This document shows positions 8,808 to 16,540 of a stretch of 64,000 bases of DNA, one piece after another. Position 1 is the stretch's first letter; every line of letters starts with the position of its first letter. The translations under genes and the position numbers were made by a program. A model generated the notes under the pieces. That model did not search any database and was not told the DNA's origin. It saw only the letters and a program-made list of their open reading frames with translations. Origin of the DNA: Hymenobacter ruricola (lineage in GTDB: Bacteria; Bacteroidota; Bacteroidia; Cytophagales; Hymenobacteraceae); the NCBI RefSeq assembly GCF_015694525.1, contig NZ_JADQDM010000016.1, positions 1 through 64,000 of the forward strand. Direction: 5' to 3'.

Positions 8808-9233
8808 TTAGGGCTGTACGCTTCGCAGCCAGGTTTCCGCCTCTTCCACCGTGGGAAAGCGCTGAAAGATGAATCCCGTGGGCGACGACGACACCACCGA
8901 CTGCGTGGAGAGGCGGTGCAGCGGGTCGGCGCCTTCCACGATGGCGCAGTGGCGGGTGCGGGCCTGCGCCATGGCCCGCGGAATCCAGTTTTCGGTGAGC
9001 CAGGCCTGCGTGGGGCCCGAGAGCGGCGCGCGCTGCCCGTGGTCGGACAGGATTTTGCGGGCGCCCGAGTTCAGCAGCAGCGCCAGCACCTGCTCATAAA
9101 AAGCCTTCACCGTTTCAAACGACGCGCGCTCGGCCCCCCAGGCCAGCCGCACGAAGCCTGTGGGGTGGTGGTACACCTTGCCGGCGGCGTTCTGAAAATA
9201 CAGGGTTTCCTGGGCGCGGGGCAGCGTATTCAT
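8808..9233 (-). CDS. Conserved protein, STAS-like (tentative), 141 aa
   Basis: A soluble protein of about 130 conserved residues, clearly a paralog of the divergent gene at 9448: both begin with LYF followed by a short turn and HP-G, share an ILSDHGQRAPLSG / MLADQRHMAPYTD block, and end with an acidic helix and a tryptophan (ETWLRSVQP / VEWLKQLP). The overall pattern resembles the SpoIIAA/STAS fold, but I cannot confirm it. The ATG at 9233 gives alignment with the paralog; the frame upstream to 9395 does not align. Downstream lies the B12-binding protein gene in the same direction. Confidence 0.65.
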   Translation of the reverse strand: MNTLPRAQETLYFQNAAGKVYHHPTGFVRLAWGAERASFETVKAFYEQVLALLLNSGARKILSDHGQRAPLSGPTQAWLTENWIPRAMAQARTRHCAIVEGADPLHRLSTQSVVSSSPTGFIFQRFPTVEEAETWLRSVQP

Positions 9234-9447
9234 AGCGAAGAAGGTAGAGGGGCCCGAAGAGTGCTGCGGAAGCCGGCAAAAGAGCGACGACAAAACTACG
9301 CGCCGCGGCGCAATCCCGGGGTTTTTATTTCTCAACCAAACCGTCGCGCTTGCGTAAGTAGGCCGGGTTTGGGGGCGGTTGCCCACCCAGTCCATTTGCT
9401 ATTTTATGCTTCTATATATCAGCGGGTTGACCGCGATGAATTAGTCC

Positions 9448-9849
9448 ATGCGTTTATATTTTGAGAACCCCGTGGGCCGCCTGCTCGAACACCCCGACGG
9501 CTATGCCCTGGTGCAGTACGCCGCTGGCGCCCGCGACCTGCCCACCTTTCAGGCCTTCCTCACCCACACCCGCCAGCTGCTGCACCGCCACCAGTGGCAC
9601 AAAATGCTGGCCGACCAGCGCCACATGGCCCCGTACACCGACGAGGAACGCGCCTGGATTCACGAATTCTGGCTGGCCAGCAGCGCCAGCGACGGCTACG
9701 AGCTTTTCGGGGCCATCGTCATCCCGGCCGATGTTTTCGCCCGGCTCTCGCTGAACCTGGTCATGAACGACACGCAGCAGTCGGCCCTCACCTACCGGCT
9801 GTTCGACGAGGAAGCCGAGGCGGTGGAATGGCTGAAACAACTGCCCTAG
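9448..9849 (+). CDS. Conserved protein, STAS-like (tentative), 133 aa
   Basis: Paralog of the protein at 8808-9233, encoded divergently across a 214-base gap that must hold both promoters. Recognisable blocks are RLYFENPVGRLLEHPDGYAL at the N-terminus, KMLADQRHMAPYTDEE in the middle and YRLFDEEAEAVEWLKQLP at the end. No signal or membrane segment is present, so it acts in the cytoplasm. The SpoIIAA/STAS-like assignment is a guess from the strand-helix rhythm. The gene ends 14 bases before the converging gene at 9864. Confidence 0.68.
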   Translation: MRLYFENPVGRLLEHPDGYALVQYAAGARDLPTFQAFLTHTRQLLHRHQWHKMLADQRHMAPYTDEERAWIHEFWLASSASDGYELFGAIVIPADVFARLSLNLVMNDTQQSALTYRLFDEEAEAVEWLKQLP

Positions 9850-9863
9850 CCGTCGCTCCGCGT

Positions 9864-10754
9864 CTATTCCCGGTTGATTTCGGCCACCACGGCCGTGCTG
9901 CCGCCCGCGTCGTCGTCGGTCACAAGCAGCACCTCCCAGTGGCGCCGCCCCACGGCCCGGCGCACGGCCAGGCCCTCCACCTTGCCGCGGTAGGCGCGGC
10001 CGTCGCGCCAGGCCAGCAGCCCGAACGCCGCCTGTTGCGTCTCCAAATCGACCAACCCCACGAATGAGCCCAGCACCGCCCCGTCGAGCACGGCATCGGC
10101 CGTGTCTTCCACCGAAGCGCTGACGAACAGCAGGCCGTCGGCAAACGTGGCCCCGGAAAACCCGGCGGACCGGCCGTTAATTTCCGGCAGCTCAAACCGC
10201 AGCGGCTGCACCGCGGGCGCCGGGCCGCCGCCCCGCACAAAGCGGAGCGCGGCGGCCAGCGGCAGCCGGAACAGCAGCGCCGCATCGGCCCGCCCCACCG
10301 TGCGCTGAAACAGCAGCAGCTCGGTGGCCGAGGTGGCGGCCGCTTCCAGGTTGAGGGCCGCGCCGGGCGGCAGGTGGGGCGGCAGCAGGGCGTAGAGCGG
10401 GGCCAGATTCAGTTCCTCGGGCGCGGCCGCGGCATCGGTGGGCACAAACCAGCCCCGGGCGCGGGTGGGCAGGCTGCCCGAGCCCAGCAGCAGCAGGCCG
10501 GCGCGGCCGTCGGGCCAGCGCAGGGCGGCCATGCACTCCAGGTCGGGCTTGGTGGCTTTGGGGAGGCGCGCTGGCCCGCTGGCGGGGGCATCGAAGAGCC
10601 GGCGGCGGCCCAACGGCGCCAGCGTAGCAGCGTCCAGCACGTGCAAGCTGGCTGAGTCGTCGCCAATCACATAGGCCGTCGGCCCCACGATTTCAATACC
10701 CGAGGCGGACGGCAGGCCCGGCATGGCAGTTTCGGAAAGGATGGTGGCGGTCAT
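9864..10754 (-). CDS. Hypothetical beta-propeller-like protein (DUF6929-like), 296 aa
   Basis: A beta-rich protein with repeated phrases typical of propeller blades (GPTAYVIGDDSASLHVLDAA, MAALRWPDGRAGLLLLGSGS, FSGATFADGLLFVSASVE, KVEGLAVRR). The closest family I recall is DUF6929 of Bacteroidetes, which has no known function; this is memory, not a search. No signal peptide is obvious. The ATG at 10754 (MTATILS) is preferred to a TTG two codons upstream. It is divergent from the speD cluster, sharing the 180-base gap 10755-10934. Confidence 0.6.
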   Translation of the reverse strand: MTATILSETAMPGLPSASGIEIVGPTAYVIGDDSASLHVLDAATLAPLGRRRLFDAPASGPARLPKATKPDLECMAALRWPDGRAGLLLLGSGSLPTRARGWFVPTDAAAAPEELNLAPLYALLPPHLPPGAALNLEAAATSATELLLFQRTVGRADAALLFRLPLAAALRFVRGGGPAPAVQPLRFELPEINGRSAGFSGATFADGLLFVSASVEDTADAVLDGAVLGSFVGLVDLETQQAAFGLLAWRDGRAYRGKVEGLAVRRAVGRRHWEVLLVTDDDAGGSTAVVAEINRE

Positions 10755-10879
10755 GAGCAAGCAAACGGAAAACCACGACGGGCGGCGCTAGCCGGTTTAC
10801 GCAAAGCGCCAAAGTTGGCTGCCCCGGGCCAGAAGGGCTTGGGCAGCAGCGGGCGTAATGGCGAAGCGGTATTGGACGA

Positions 10880-10903
10880 TATAGTGCACTCCCTTTATAG
10901 TGC
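10880..10903 (+). promoter_or_regulatory. Direct repeat TATAGTGC upstream of speD (possible operator)
   Basis: TATAGTGC occurs at 10880-10887 and again at 10896-10903, a 16-base period, inside the divergent gap 32-55 bases before the speD start. The spacing is about one and a half helical turns. A TATCTTG element follows at 10920-10926. Function as an operator is inference. Confidence 0.3.
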
Positions 10904-10934
10904 GCAACCTTTCGCTTGTTATCTTGCTGCCGCG

Positions 10935-11315
10935 ATGCCCCACCCCGTGCCCCCCTACTCCCCCGGCTTGCACATTCTGGCCACGTTTGCCGCGCCGCCC
11001 GCCGCCCTGCGCGGCGCCGCTGCCTGCCGCGCCTTTTTCGATGCCCAGGTGCTGGCCTTCGGGCTGGAAAAAGTGGGCGAAGCCTACCACACGTTTCCGG
11101 CCGATGCGAACGGCGCGGGCGGCTTCACGGCCGTGCTGGCCCTCACCGAGTCGCACCTGAGCATTCACACCTGGCCCGAGCACGGGCTGGCCACGTTCGA
11201 CGTGTTTCTGTCGAATTTCCGGCGCGACAACGCCGACAAGGTGCGCGGCATCTACGCGGCCACACTGGCGTTTTTTGAGGGCACCGAGCAAGCCAAAACC
11301 GAAGTCCGCCGATGA
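10935..11315 (+). CDS. speD: S-adenosylmethionine decarboxylase (prokaryotic type), 126 aa
   Basis: Converts S-adenosylmethionine to decarboxylated SAM, the aminopropyl donor for polyamine synthesis. The self-processing site ESHLSIHTWPE is intact: cleavage before Ser73 would create the catalytic pyruvoyl group. The N-terminal HILATF and the downstream HGLATFDVF strand match the small Bacillus/Thermotoga-type enzyme, and length is normal. It is the first gene of a tight cluster. Its stop overlaps the next gene by four bases (ATGA, 11312-11315), indicating translational coupling, and a membrane-bound aminopropyltransferase lies four genes down. Confidence 0.92.
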   Translation: MPHPVPPYSPGLHILATFAAPPAALRGAAACRAFFDAQVLAFGLEKVGEAYHTFPADANGAGGFTAVLALTESHLSIHTWPEHGLATFDVFLSNFRRDNADKVRGIYAATLAFFEGTEQAKTEVRR

Positions 11316-12595
11316 GCGCAACCGCTACTCCCCGGCCCGAATCGGCCCAACTGAACTGCCCCGCGTGCGGCACCAGCATCACGTACTACGACGTGGAAGG
11401 CAGCGAATACTACGCCTGCCCGAACTGCCACACCTACTTCCAATGGTCGGGCGAGGAAAAGCCCAAAGTGTTTGGCAAGTACGACCAGGCGCCGCGCACG
11501 TCCCCCGCCCTTCCCATTGGCGCCGTGGGCACGCTCCTGGGCCGCATGTTCCGCGTGGTGGGGGTGGTGTCGCGCCGCGAGGCGAATCACCCGCAGTACA
11601 GTTGGCGCGAGTACCAGCTTTTCGAGGCCGGAACCAGGCAGTACGCCCAGCTGGCCGAGTTTGACGGGCACTGGACGCTGATTTGGGCCGCCAGCAAACA
11701 GGACGCCGACCGCGAGGAGTACAAGTTGCCCGATTTCAAGCTGTTCAACAAATACCAGTCGCGCGTCAACTGGGCGCTGGGCGAGTTCGACTGGGACATC
11801 GAAACCGACAGCAACCTGCACGTCACCGAATACATCAAGCCGCCCTACCTCCTGGTGCAGGAGCAGCGCGGCAACGAGAAAAACTGGTACCGCGGCCGGC
11901 ACGTGGCGCCCCAGGAAGTGGCCGAAGCCTTCCACATCAGCCGGAGCGCGCTGCCTTCGCAGTACGGCACGGGCGCCGTGGAGCCCGCCCCCGGCAGCAA
12001 AAGCTGGGGGGCACTGTGGGCCCTGACGGGCCTGGTGCTGGCCGCGCTGCTGGCCATGCAGCTGGTGCTGGTGGTGCGCACCGGCAAGCCGCTGCTTAGC
12101 CAAACCATTCAGGTAGTGCCCGATACCACGGCGGCGCCCGGCACCGGCCGCGTGCTGGTATCGCCCTCGTTTACCCTCGACCACCAGGCGGCTCTGCAGG
12201 TGGACCTGACGGCCAGCCTGAGCAACCAGTGGCTGGAGTTGCCCGTGAGCCTGGTGAACGAGCAAACCGGCCAGGGCTTCGAGTTCACCAAGAACATTGA
12301 GTTTTACAGCGGCGTGGAAGGCGGCGAAAGCTGGGTGGAAGGCGGCCGCGACGCCGACGCCGTGCTCTCGCGGGTGCCGGCCGGGCGCTACCACCTCAAC
12401 TTCTACCCCTTCACCGAAAAAGGCGTCACGCCCGAGCTGCAGGTGACGGTGTGGGCCGACCCGGCGCTGCCCTCGAACTTTTTTGTGGTGGCCGGGCTGG
12501 TGCTGCTCCTGCCCATGGTGCAGGTGTTCCGCCGCTCCCGGCACGAGCGCCGCCGCTGGGCCAACAGCGACTACAACCCCTACGCCACCGAATAA
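11312..12595 (+). CDS. DUF4178 zinc-ribbon membrane protein, 427 aa
   Basis: The N-terminus is a zinc ribbon with two CxxC knuckles (C16/C19 and C36/C39). A DUF4178 domain follows at about residues 65-210 (for example WREYQLFEAGTRQYAQLAEF), then a membrane helix near 230-252, an extracytoplasmic beta-rich domain of about 130 residues, and a second helix near 393-412 before a basic tail. DUF4178 proteins have no proven function; I recall them beside SpeD/SpeE, DUF350 and PspA-type genes. Translation is probably coupled to speD through the ATGA overlap. It may be the membrane scaffold of the cluster. Confidence 0.82.
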   Translation: MSATATPRPESAQLNCPACGTSITYYDVEGSEYYACPNCHTYFQWSGEEKPKVFGKYDQAPRTSPALPIGAVGTLLGRMFRVVGVVSRREANHPQYSWREYQLFEAGTRQYAQLAEFDGHWTLIWAASKQDADREEYKLPDFKLFNKYQSRVNWALGEFDWDIETDSNLHVTEYIKPPYLLVQEQRGNEKNWYRGRHVAPQEVAEAFHISRSALPSQYGTGAVEPAPGSKSWGALWALTGLVLAALLAMQLVLVVRTGKPLLSQTIQVVPDTTAAPGTGRVLVSPSFTLDHQAALQVDLTASLSNQWLELPVSLVNEQTGQGFEFTKNIEFYSGVEGGESWVEGGRDADAVLSRVPAGRYHLNFYPFTEKGVTPELQVTVWADPALPSNFFVVAGLVLLLPMVQVFRRSRHERRRWANSDYNPYATE

Positions 12596-12608
12596 GCGCC
12601 CCTGCTTC

Positions 12609-12809
12609 ATGCTCGAAAACCTGCTGAAATTTCTGCGCCCGGTGCGCTTCTACGCCCTGCTGCTGCTGCTGCCGCTGGGCTGGTTTGCCTGGGGCGCGGC
12701 CACCGGCACGCGCCTGCTCGGCGACGACAACGAGAGCACCGAAACGCTGACTGCGGGCGGCGCCAGCGGCCGCAGCACCATCGGCCACGCCCGCTTTTAT
12801 CACAAGTAA
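12609..12809 (+). CDS. Small single-span membrane protein in polyamine-like cluster, 66 aa
   Basis: A basic N-terminus (MLENLLKFLRPVRFY) leads into one membrane helix (about residues 15-33), then a polar tail rich in Ser, Thr and Gly. It starts 13 bases after the DUF4178 gene and ends 12 bases before DUF350, so it is embedded in the operon. I recognise no family. Its retention between tightly packed genes argues for a real role, perhaps as a subunit with DUF4178 and DUF350. Confidence 0.65.
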   Translation: MLENLLKFLRPVRFYALLLLLPLGWFAWGAATGTRLLGDDNESTETLTAGGASGRSTIGHARFYHK

Positions 12810-12821
12810 CCTTTTCAACTC

Positions 12822-13037
12822 ATGGAATACCTCAACCCCAAGGCTTTCACGGCGTCCATTGTCTATTCGCTGCTCGGCATCTTCATCCTGGTGGTCAGCT
12901 TTTATGTTTTTAACAAGCTGACGCCGGGCACCTTGCGCAAGGAAATCATCGAGGACCACAACACGGCGCTGGCCATTCTGGGCGCGGCGTTTATGCTGGC
13001 CGTGGCCCTCATCATCAGCGCCGCCATTCATGGTTGA
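12822..13037 (+). CDS. DUF350 membrane protein, 71 aa
   Basis: Two membrane helices (about residues 11-31 and 47-68) separated by the conserved DUF350 linker with Leu-Thr-Pro and charged residues (KLTPGTLRKEIIEDHNTALA). DUF350 (YjfL-like) proteins are small inner-membrane proteins of unknown function that recur beside polyamine-ligase or aminopropyltransferase genes. This is a single-unit version. It overlaps the aminopropyltransferase gene by eight bases, so the two are almost certainly co-translated. Confidence 0.85.
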   Translation: MEYLNPKAFTASIVYSLLGIFILVVSFYVFNKLTPGTLRKEIIEDHNTALAILGAAFMLAVALIISAAIHG

Positions 13038-14586
13038 CACCGAAGTAGCGCCGGCCGTGGCGGCGCCCGCGGTGCAGCGCCAGCCGCCGGGCCTGCTGCT
13101 GGTGGCGGTGGCCGTCATTGCCACCTGCGGGCTGATTTATGAGCTGATTGCCGGCACCCTGGCCTCCTACCTGCTGGGCGACTCGGTGACGCAGTTTTCG
13201 ACCATCATCGGGGCCTACCTCTTTGCCATGGGCATCGGCTCGTGGCTGTCGAAGTACCTGGGCGGCTCGCTGCTGCGCTGGTTTATCCGGCTCGAAATTC
13301 TGGTGGGCATCGTGGGCGGGTGCATGGCGCCGCTGCTGTTCGTGTCGTTCGAGTACGTGGCCTCGTTCCGGCTGCTGCTCTACGCGCTGGTGGGCCTCAC
13401 CGGCGTGCTCGTGGGCCTCGAAATCCCACTGCTGATGCGGATTCTGGAGCACCGCTACATGTTCAAAGACCTGGTGGCGCGCGTGTTTGCCGTCGATTAC
13501 GTGGGCGCGCTGCTGGCTTCGCTGATATTCCCGCTGGTGCTGGTGCCGCAGCTGGGGCTCATTCGCACGTCGGTGCTGTTTGGGGGGCTGAACCTGGCGG
13601 TGGCCGCCGTGGTGCTGGCCCGCTTCCCCGAAACGCGGCCCTACCGGCGGCGCTTTGCCACCGGCATAGCGGCGGCGCTGCTGGGGCTGGCCGTGCTGTT
13701 CGGCTTCGCCAACAAGCTGCTGGCCTACACCGAAACGCTGGCCTTCCAGGACCAGGTGATTTACTCCAAATCGACGCCCTACCAGCGCATTGTGCTCACC
13801 CGCAACCCGCGCGAGCTGCGCCTGTTCCTGAACGGCAACCTGCAGTTCAGCTCTGCCGACGAGTACCGCTACCACGAGGCGCTGGTGCACCCGCTGCTGC
13901 AGGCGCTGCCCCGGGCCCGGCGCGTGCTGGTGCTGGGCGGCGGCGACGGCCTGGCCGTGCGCGAGCTGCTGAAATACCCTCGCCTTGAGCAGATTCGCCT
14001 GGTTGACCTCGACCCCGGCATGACCCGGCTGTTCCGGCACAACGAACTGCTGCTGGCCCTCAACAAAGGCTCCCTGAACAACCCCAAAGTGCAGGTGCTC
14101 AACGCCGATGCCTACCAGTGGGTGCGCCAGGACACCACCCGCTACGACGCCATCATCGTCGACTTCCCGGACCCGGGCAACTACTCCATCGGCAAATTGT
14201 ATTCGGCGGCTTTCTACACGGCGCTGGCCCGGCGGCTGGCGCCCGGCGGCCGCATGGTGGTCCAAAGCACCTCGCCTTATCTGGCCCGGCAGTCTTTTTG
14301 GTGCGTGGCGCACACGCTGGCCGCCGTGGGCCTGCACACGGTGCCCTACCACCTCTACGTGCCCTCGTTCGGCGAGTGGGGCTACGTGCTGGCCGGCCCC
14401 GATGCCCAGTGGCGCGGCGACGCCGGCCCGCTGCCGGCCGGGCTGCGCTACATCACGCCCGGCACCATTCACGACATGCTGCGCTTCCCGCCCGACATGA
14501 GCGAAGTGCCCACCGAAGTAAACCAGCTGAATAACCAAGCGCTGGTGCGGTATTTTGAGGAAGACTGGGGGCCGTATGTGCATTGA
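13030..14586 (+). CDS. speE: Membrane-fused polyamine aminopropyltransferase, 518 aa
   Basis: The N-terminal ~235 residues contain about seven membrane helices (from LLLVAVAVIATCGLIYELIA to the segment ending near FANKLLAYTE). The C-terminal ~280 residues are a spermidine-synthase fold: dcSAM-binding GGGDG near residue 303, acidic DLDPGM near 326, and the gate/active-site stretch DFPDPGNYSIGKLYS near 377, where Asp and Tyr contact the amine. It should transfer an aminopropyl group from the speD product, at the membrane. Fusion to helices is known for long prokaryotic variants. Overlaps DUF350 by eight bases. Confidence 0.9.
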   Translation: MVDTEVAPAVAAPAVQRQPPGLLLVAVAVIATCGLIYELIAGTLASYLLGDSVTQFSTIIGAYLFAMGIGSWLSKYLGGSLLRWFIRLEILVGIVGGCMAPLLFVSFEYVASFRLLLYALVGLTGVLVGLEIPLLMRILEHRYMFKDLVARVFAVDYVGALLASLIFPLVLVPQLGLIRTSVLFGGLNLAVAAVVLARFPETRPYRRRFATGIAAALLGLAVLFGFANKLLAYTETLAFQDQVIYSKSTPYQRIVLTRNPRELRLFLNGNLQFSSADEYRYHEALVHPLLQALPRARRVLVLGGGDGLAVRELLKYPRLEQIRLVDLDPGMTRLFRHNELLLALNKGSLNNPKVQVLNADAYQWVRQDTTRYDAIIVDFPDPGNYSIGKLYSAAFYTALARRLAPGGRMVVQSTSPYLARQSFWCVAHTLAAVGLHTVPYHLYVPSFGEWGYVLAGPDAQWRGDAGPLPAGLRYITPGTIHDMLRFPPDMSEVPTEVNQLNNQALVRYFEEDWGPYVH

Positions 14587-14610
14587 CATTGACGGTGGGC
14601 GATGCCAAAC

Positions 14611-14711
14611 CGTCATGCCGAGCGCAGCGAAGCATCTTGCCCGCCACCAGTAAACTCTTATGATTGAATCAGTGGTGGCGGTAAAGATGCTTCGCTGCGC
14701 TCGGCATGACG
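14611..14711. repeat. Inverted repeat R3 (family A)
   Basis: Arms 14611-14649 and 14673-14711. The outer 27 bp match perfectly; two mismatches follow, then GCCACCA pairs with TGGTGGC. The right arm has the conserved GCGGTAAAGATGCTTCGC. The loop contains ATGATTGAATCAG. It sits between the aminopropyltransferase and the amine oxidase genes. Confidence 0.92.
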
Positions 14712-14771
14712 CTCTTTTTTGCTTTTGCTGACCGTCCCTCTTCCCTCTTTCCCGCTTCCCTTCTTCCCCTC

Positions 14772-16409
14772 ATGCCCACCCGTCGCACCTTTCTGGCTCA
14801 AAGCGGCGCGGCCCTCACCGGCGCGCTGCTGCTCCCGGCCCTGCCCGGCTGCGCGCCCGGCAACCCGCTGGCGCACATCAAAGGCCGGATGCTAGGGGCC
14901 GATGCCGCCACCGGCCACCTGCTGCGCGACCCCGGCCGCATCCCCGCTCCCACCCAAACCATTGAAACCGATGCGCTCATCGTTGGCGGGGGCGTGGCGG
15001 GGCTGGCGGCGCGGCGCTGGCTGCACCGCCACGGGCTGACGGACACGCTGCTGGTGGAGCTGGCGGCCGAAACCGGCGGCAATGCTGCCGCGGGCCACAA
15101 CGCGGCGTCGGCCTACCCCTGGGGCGCCCACTACCTGCCGGTGCCCGACGTGCGCAACGTGGAGCTGCTGGACTTTTTGCAGGAAGTCGGCACGCTCACC
15201 GGCTATGGGCCCGATGGGCTGCCCATCTACAACGACTACCACCTGTGCCACGACCCCGACGAGCGGCTCAGCCTCGACGGGCACTGGCAGGACGGGCTGG
15301 TACCCAACCTCAACCTCACGGCCGCGGAGCAGGCGCAGTTTGCCCGGTTTTTTAAGCTGATTGAAACCCTCAAAACCGCGAAAGGGCACGACGGGCGCGA
15401 CGCCTTCTGCATTCCGCTCGACCACGCTTCGGCCGACGCTGAATACCGCCGGCTCGACCAGCTTTCCTTTGCCGACTACCTGACCCGCGAAGGCTTCACC
15501 GCCCGGCCCCTGCGCTGGTACCTCGACTACGCCTGTCGCGACGACTACGGCGCCCTGGCTTCGCAAGTCTCGGCCTGGGCGGGCCTGCACTACTTCGCCA
15601 GCCGCAAGGGCCGCGCCCACAACGCCACCGGCGGCGACGTGCTGACCTGGCCCGAGGGCAACCATTTTCTGACGGAACACCTGCGGCGCCACGCCACCGC
15701 GCCCCTGCAGGCCCACACCCTGGCTTATGACCTGCGCGAAACCCCCACCGGCGTAGAGGTGCTCATCCACAACGTGGCCACCCGCCAGAGCACGCGGGTG
15801 CGGGCGCGCCGGGTGCTGCTGGCCACCCCGCAGCACGTGGCCCAGCGGCTGCTGGCCCAGGTGCCCGGCCACGCCCTGCCCCCGGCGGGCTCCCTGCACC
15901 ACGCGCCCTGGCTCATTGCCAACCTCACCGTGGCCGGCCTGCCCCAGGGCCCCGGCCGCCCCCTGAGCTGGGACAACGTGCGCTACGGCAGCGCCTCGCT
16001 GGGCTACATCAACGCCACGCAGCAGTCGGTGCAGCAGGAAAATGGCGCGCCCAAAGTCATCACCCTGTATTGGCCGCTGACCGACGAAGCACCCGGCCCC
16101 GCCCGGCGCCGGGCCTACCAAACGCCTTACACCGAGTGGCTGCCGCGCGTGGTGGCCGAGCTCGAAACCTACCACCCCGGCGTGACGCCCTACATCCAGC
16201 ACGCCGACTTGTGGGTGTGGGGGCACGGCATGGTGGCGCCCACGCCCGGCCTGGTGTGGGGCACCGCCCGGCAGGCCGCCATGCAGCCGGTCCGCAACCG
16301 TATTTTCTTCGCCCACACTGATTTTAGCGGCATATCTATTTTTGAGGAAGGGTTTTACCAGGGCATCCGCGCCGCCCGGGAAATCCTGGAAACAACGAAA
16401 TCAAGCTAA
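14772..16409 (+). CDS. Tat-exported FAD-dependent amine oxidase-like protein, 545 aa
   Basis: A flavin-containing amine oxidoreductase. The twin-arginine signal RRTFLAQSG (residues 4-12) is followed by a hydrophobic stretch and LPGC, suggesting a Tat-exported lipoprotein. The FAD-binding Rossmann motif GGGVAGLAARR starts near residue 72, with the acidic strand end LLVELAAETGG. A C-terminal FAD segment, HTDFSGISIFEEGFYQGIRA, resembles the amine-oxidase closing motif. The start at 14772 (MPTRRTF) sets the Tat motif at the N-terminus. Downstream of SpeD and SpeE, it may oxidise the amine they make; this is inference. Confidence 0.82.
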   Translation: MPTRRTFLAQSGAALTGALLLPALPGCAPGNPLAHIKGRMLGADAATGHLLRDPGRIPAPTQTIETDALIVGGGVAGLAARRWLHRHGLTDTLLVELAAETGGNAAAGHNAASAYPWGAHYLPVPDVRNVELLDFLQEVGTLTGYGPDGLPIYNDYHLCHDPDERLSLDGHWQDGLVPNLNLTAAEQAQFARFFKLIETLKTAKGHDGRDAFCIPLDHASADAEYRRLDQLSFADYLTREGFTARPLRWYLDYACRDDYGALASQVSAWAGLHYFASRKGRAHNATGGDVLTWPEGNHFLTEHLRRHATAPLQAHTLAYDLRETPTGVEVLIHNVATRQSTRVRARRVLLATPQHVAQRLLAQVPGHALPPAGSLHHAPWLIANLTVAGLPQGPGRPLSWDNVRYGSASLGYINATQQSVQQENGAPKVITLYWPLTDEAPGPARRRAYQTPYTEWLPRVVAELETYHPGVTPYIQHADLWVWGHGMVAPTPGLVWGTARQAAMQPVRNRIFFAHTDFSGISIFEEGFYQGIRAAREILETTKSS

Positions 16410-16417
16410 GCAGAAAC

Positions 16418-16520
16418 GTCATGCTTCGCCTGGCTCCCCTCTCCCCAAGGAGAGGGGCCGGGGGTGAGGTTCCGGCGTCAGGTGAAGCGGTAAAGATGCT
16501 TCGCTGCGCTCGGCATGACG
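16418..16520. repeat. Chimeric inverted repeat R4 (family A right arm plus GC hairpin)
   Basis: The right arm (16487-16520) is the standard family A arm ending GCTCGGCATGACG. The left arm keeps only CGTCATGC before a different short palindrome, GGCTCCCCTCTCC (16432-16444) pairing with GGAGAGGGGCC (16449-16459), followed by GGGGGTGAGGT. That second element resembles a repeat seen widely in bacterial genomes, by recollection. Confidence 0.85.
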
Positions 16521-16540
16521 CTCTTTTAATATCATTCCCT

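Noticed and set aside
13015..14616. 533-codon minus-strand frame across the aminopropyltransferase gene
   Set aside because: Gln/His/Arg-rich composition with no domain; it mirrors the real plus-strand gene codon for codon.
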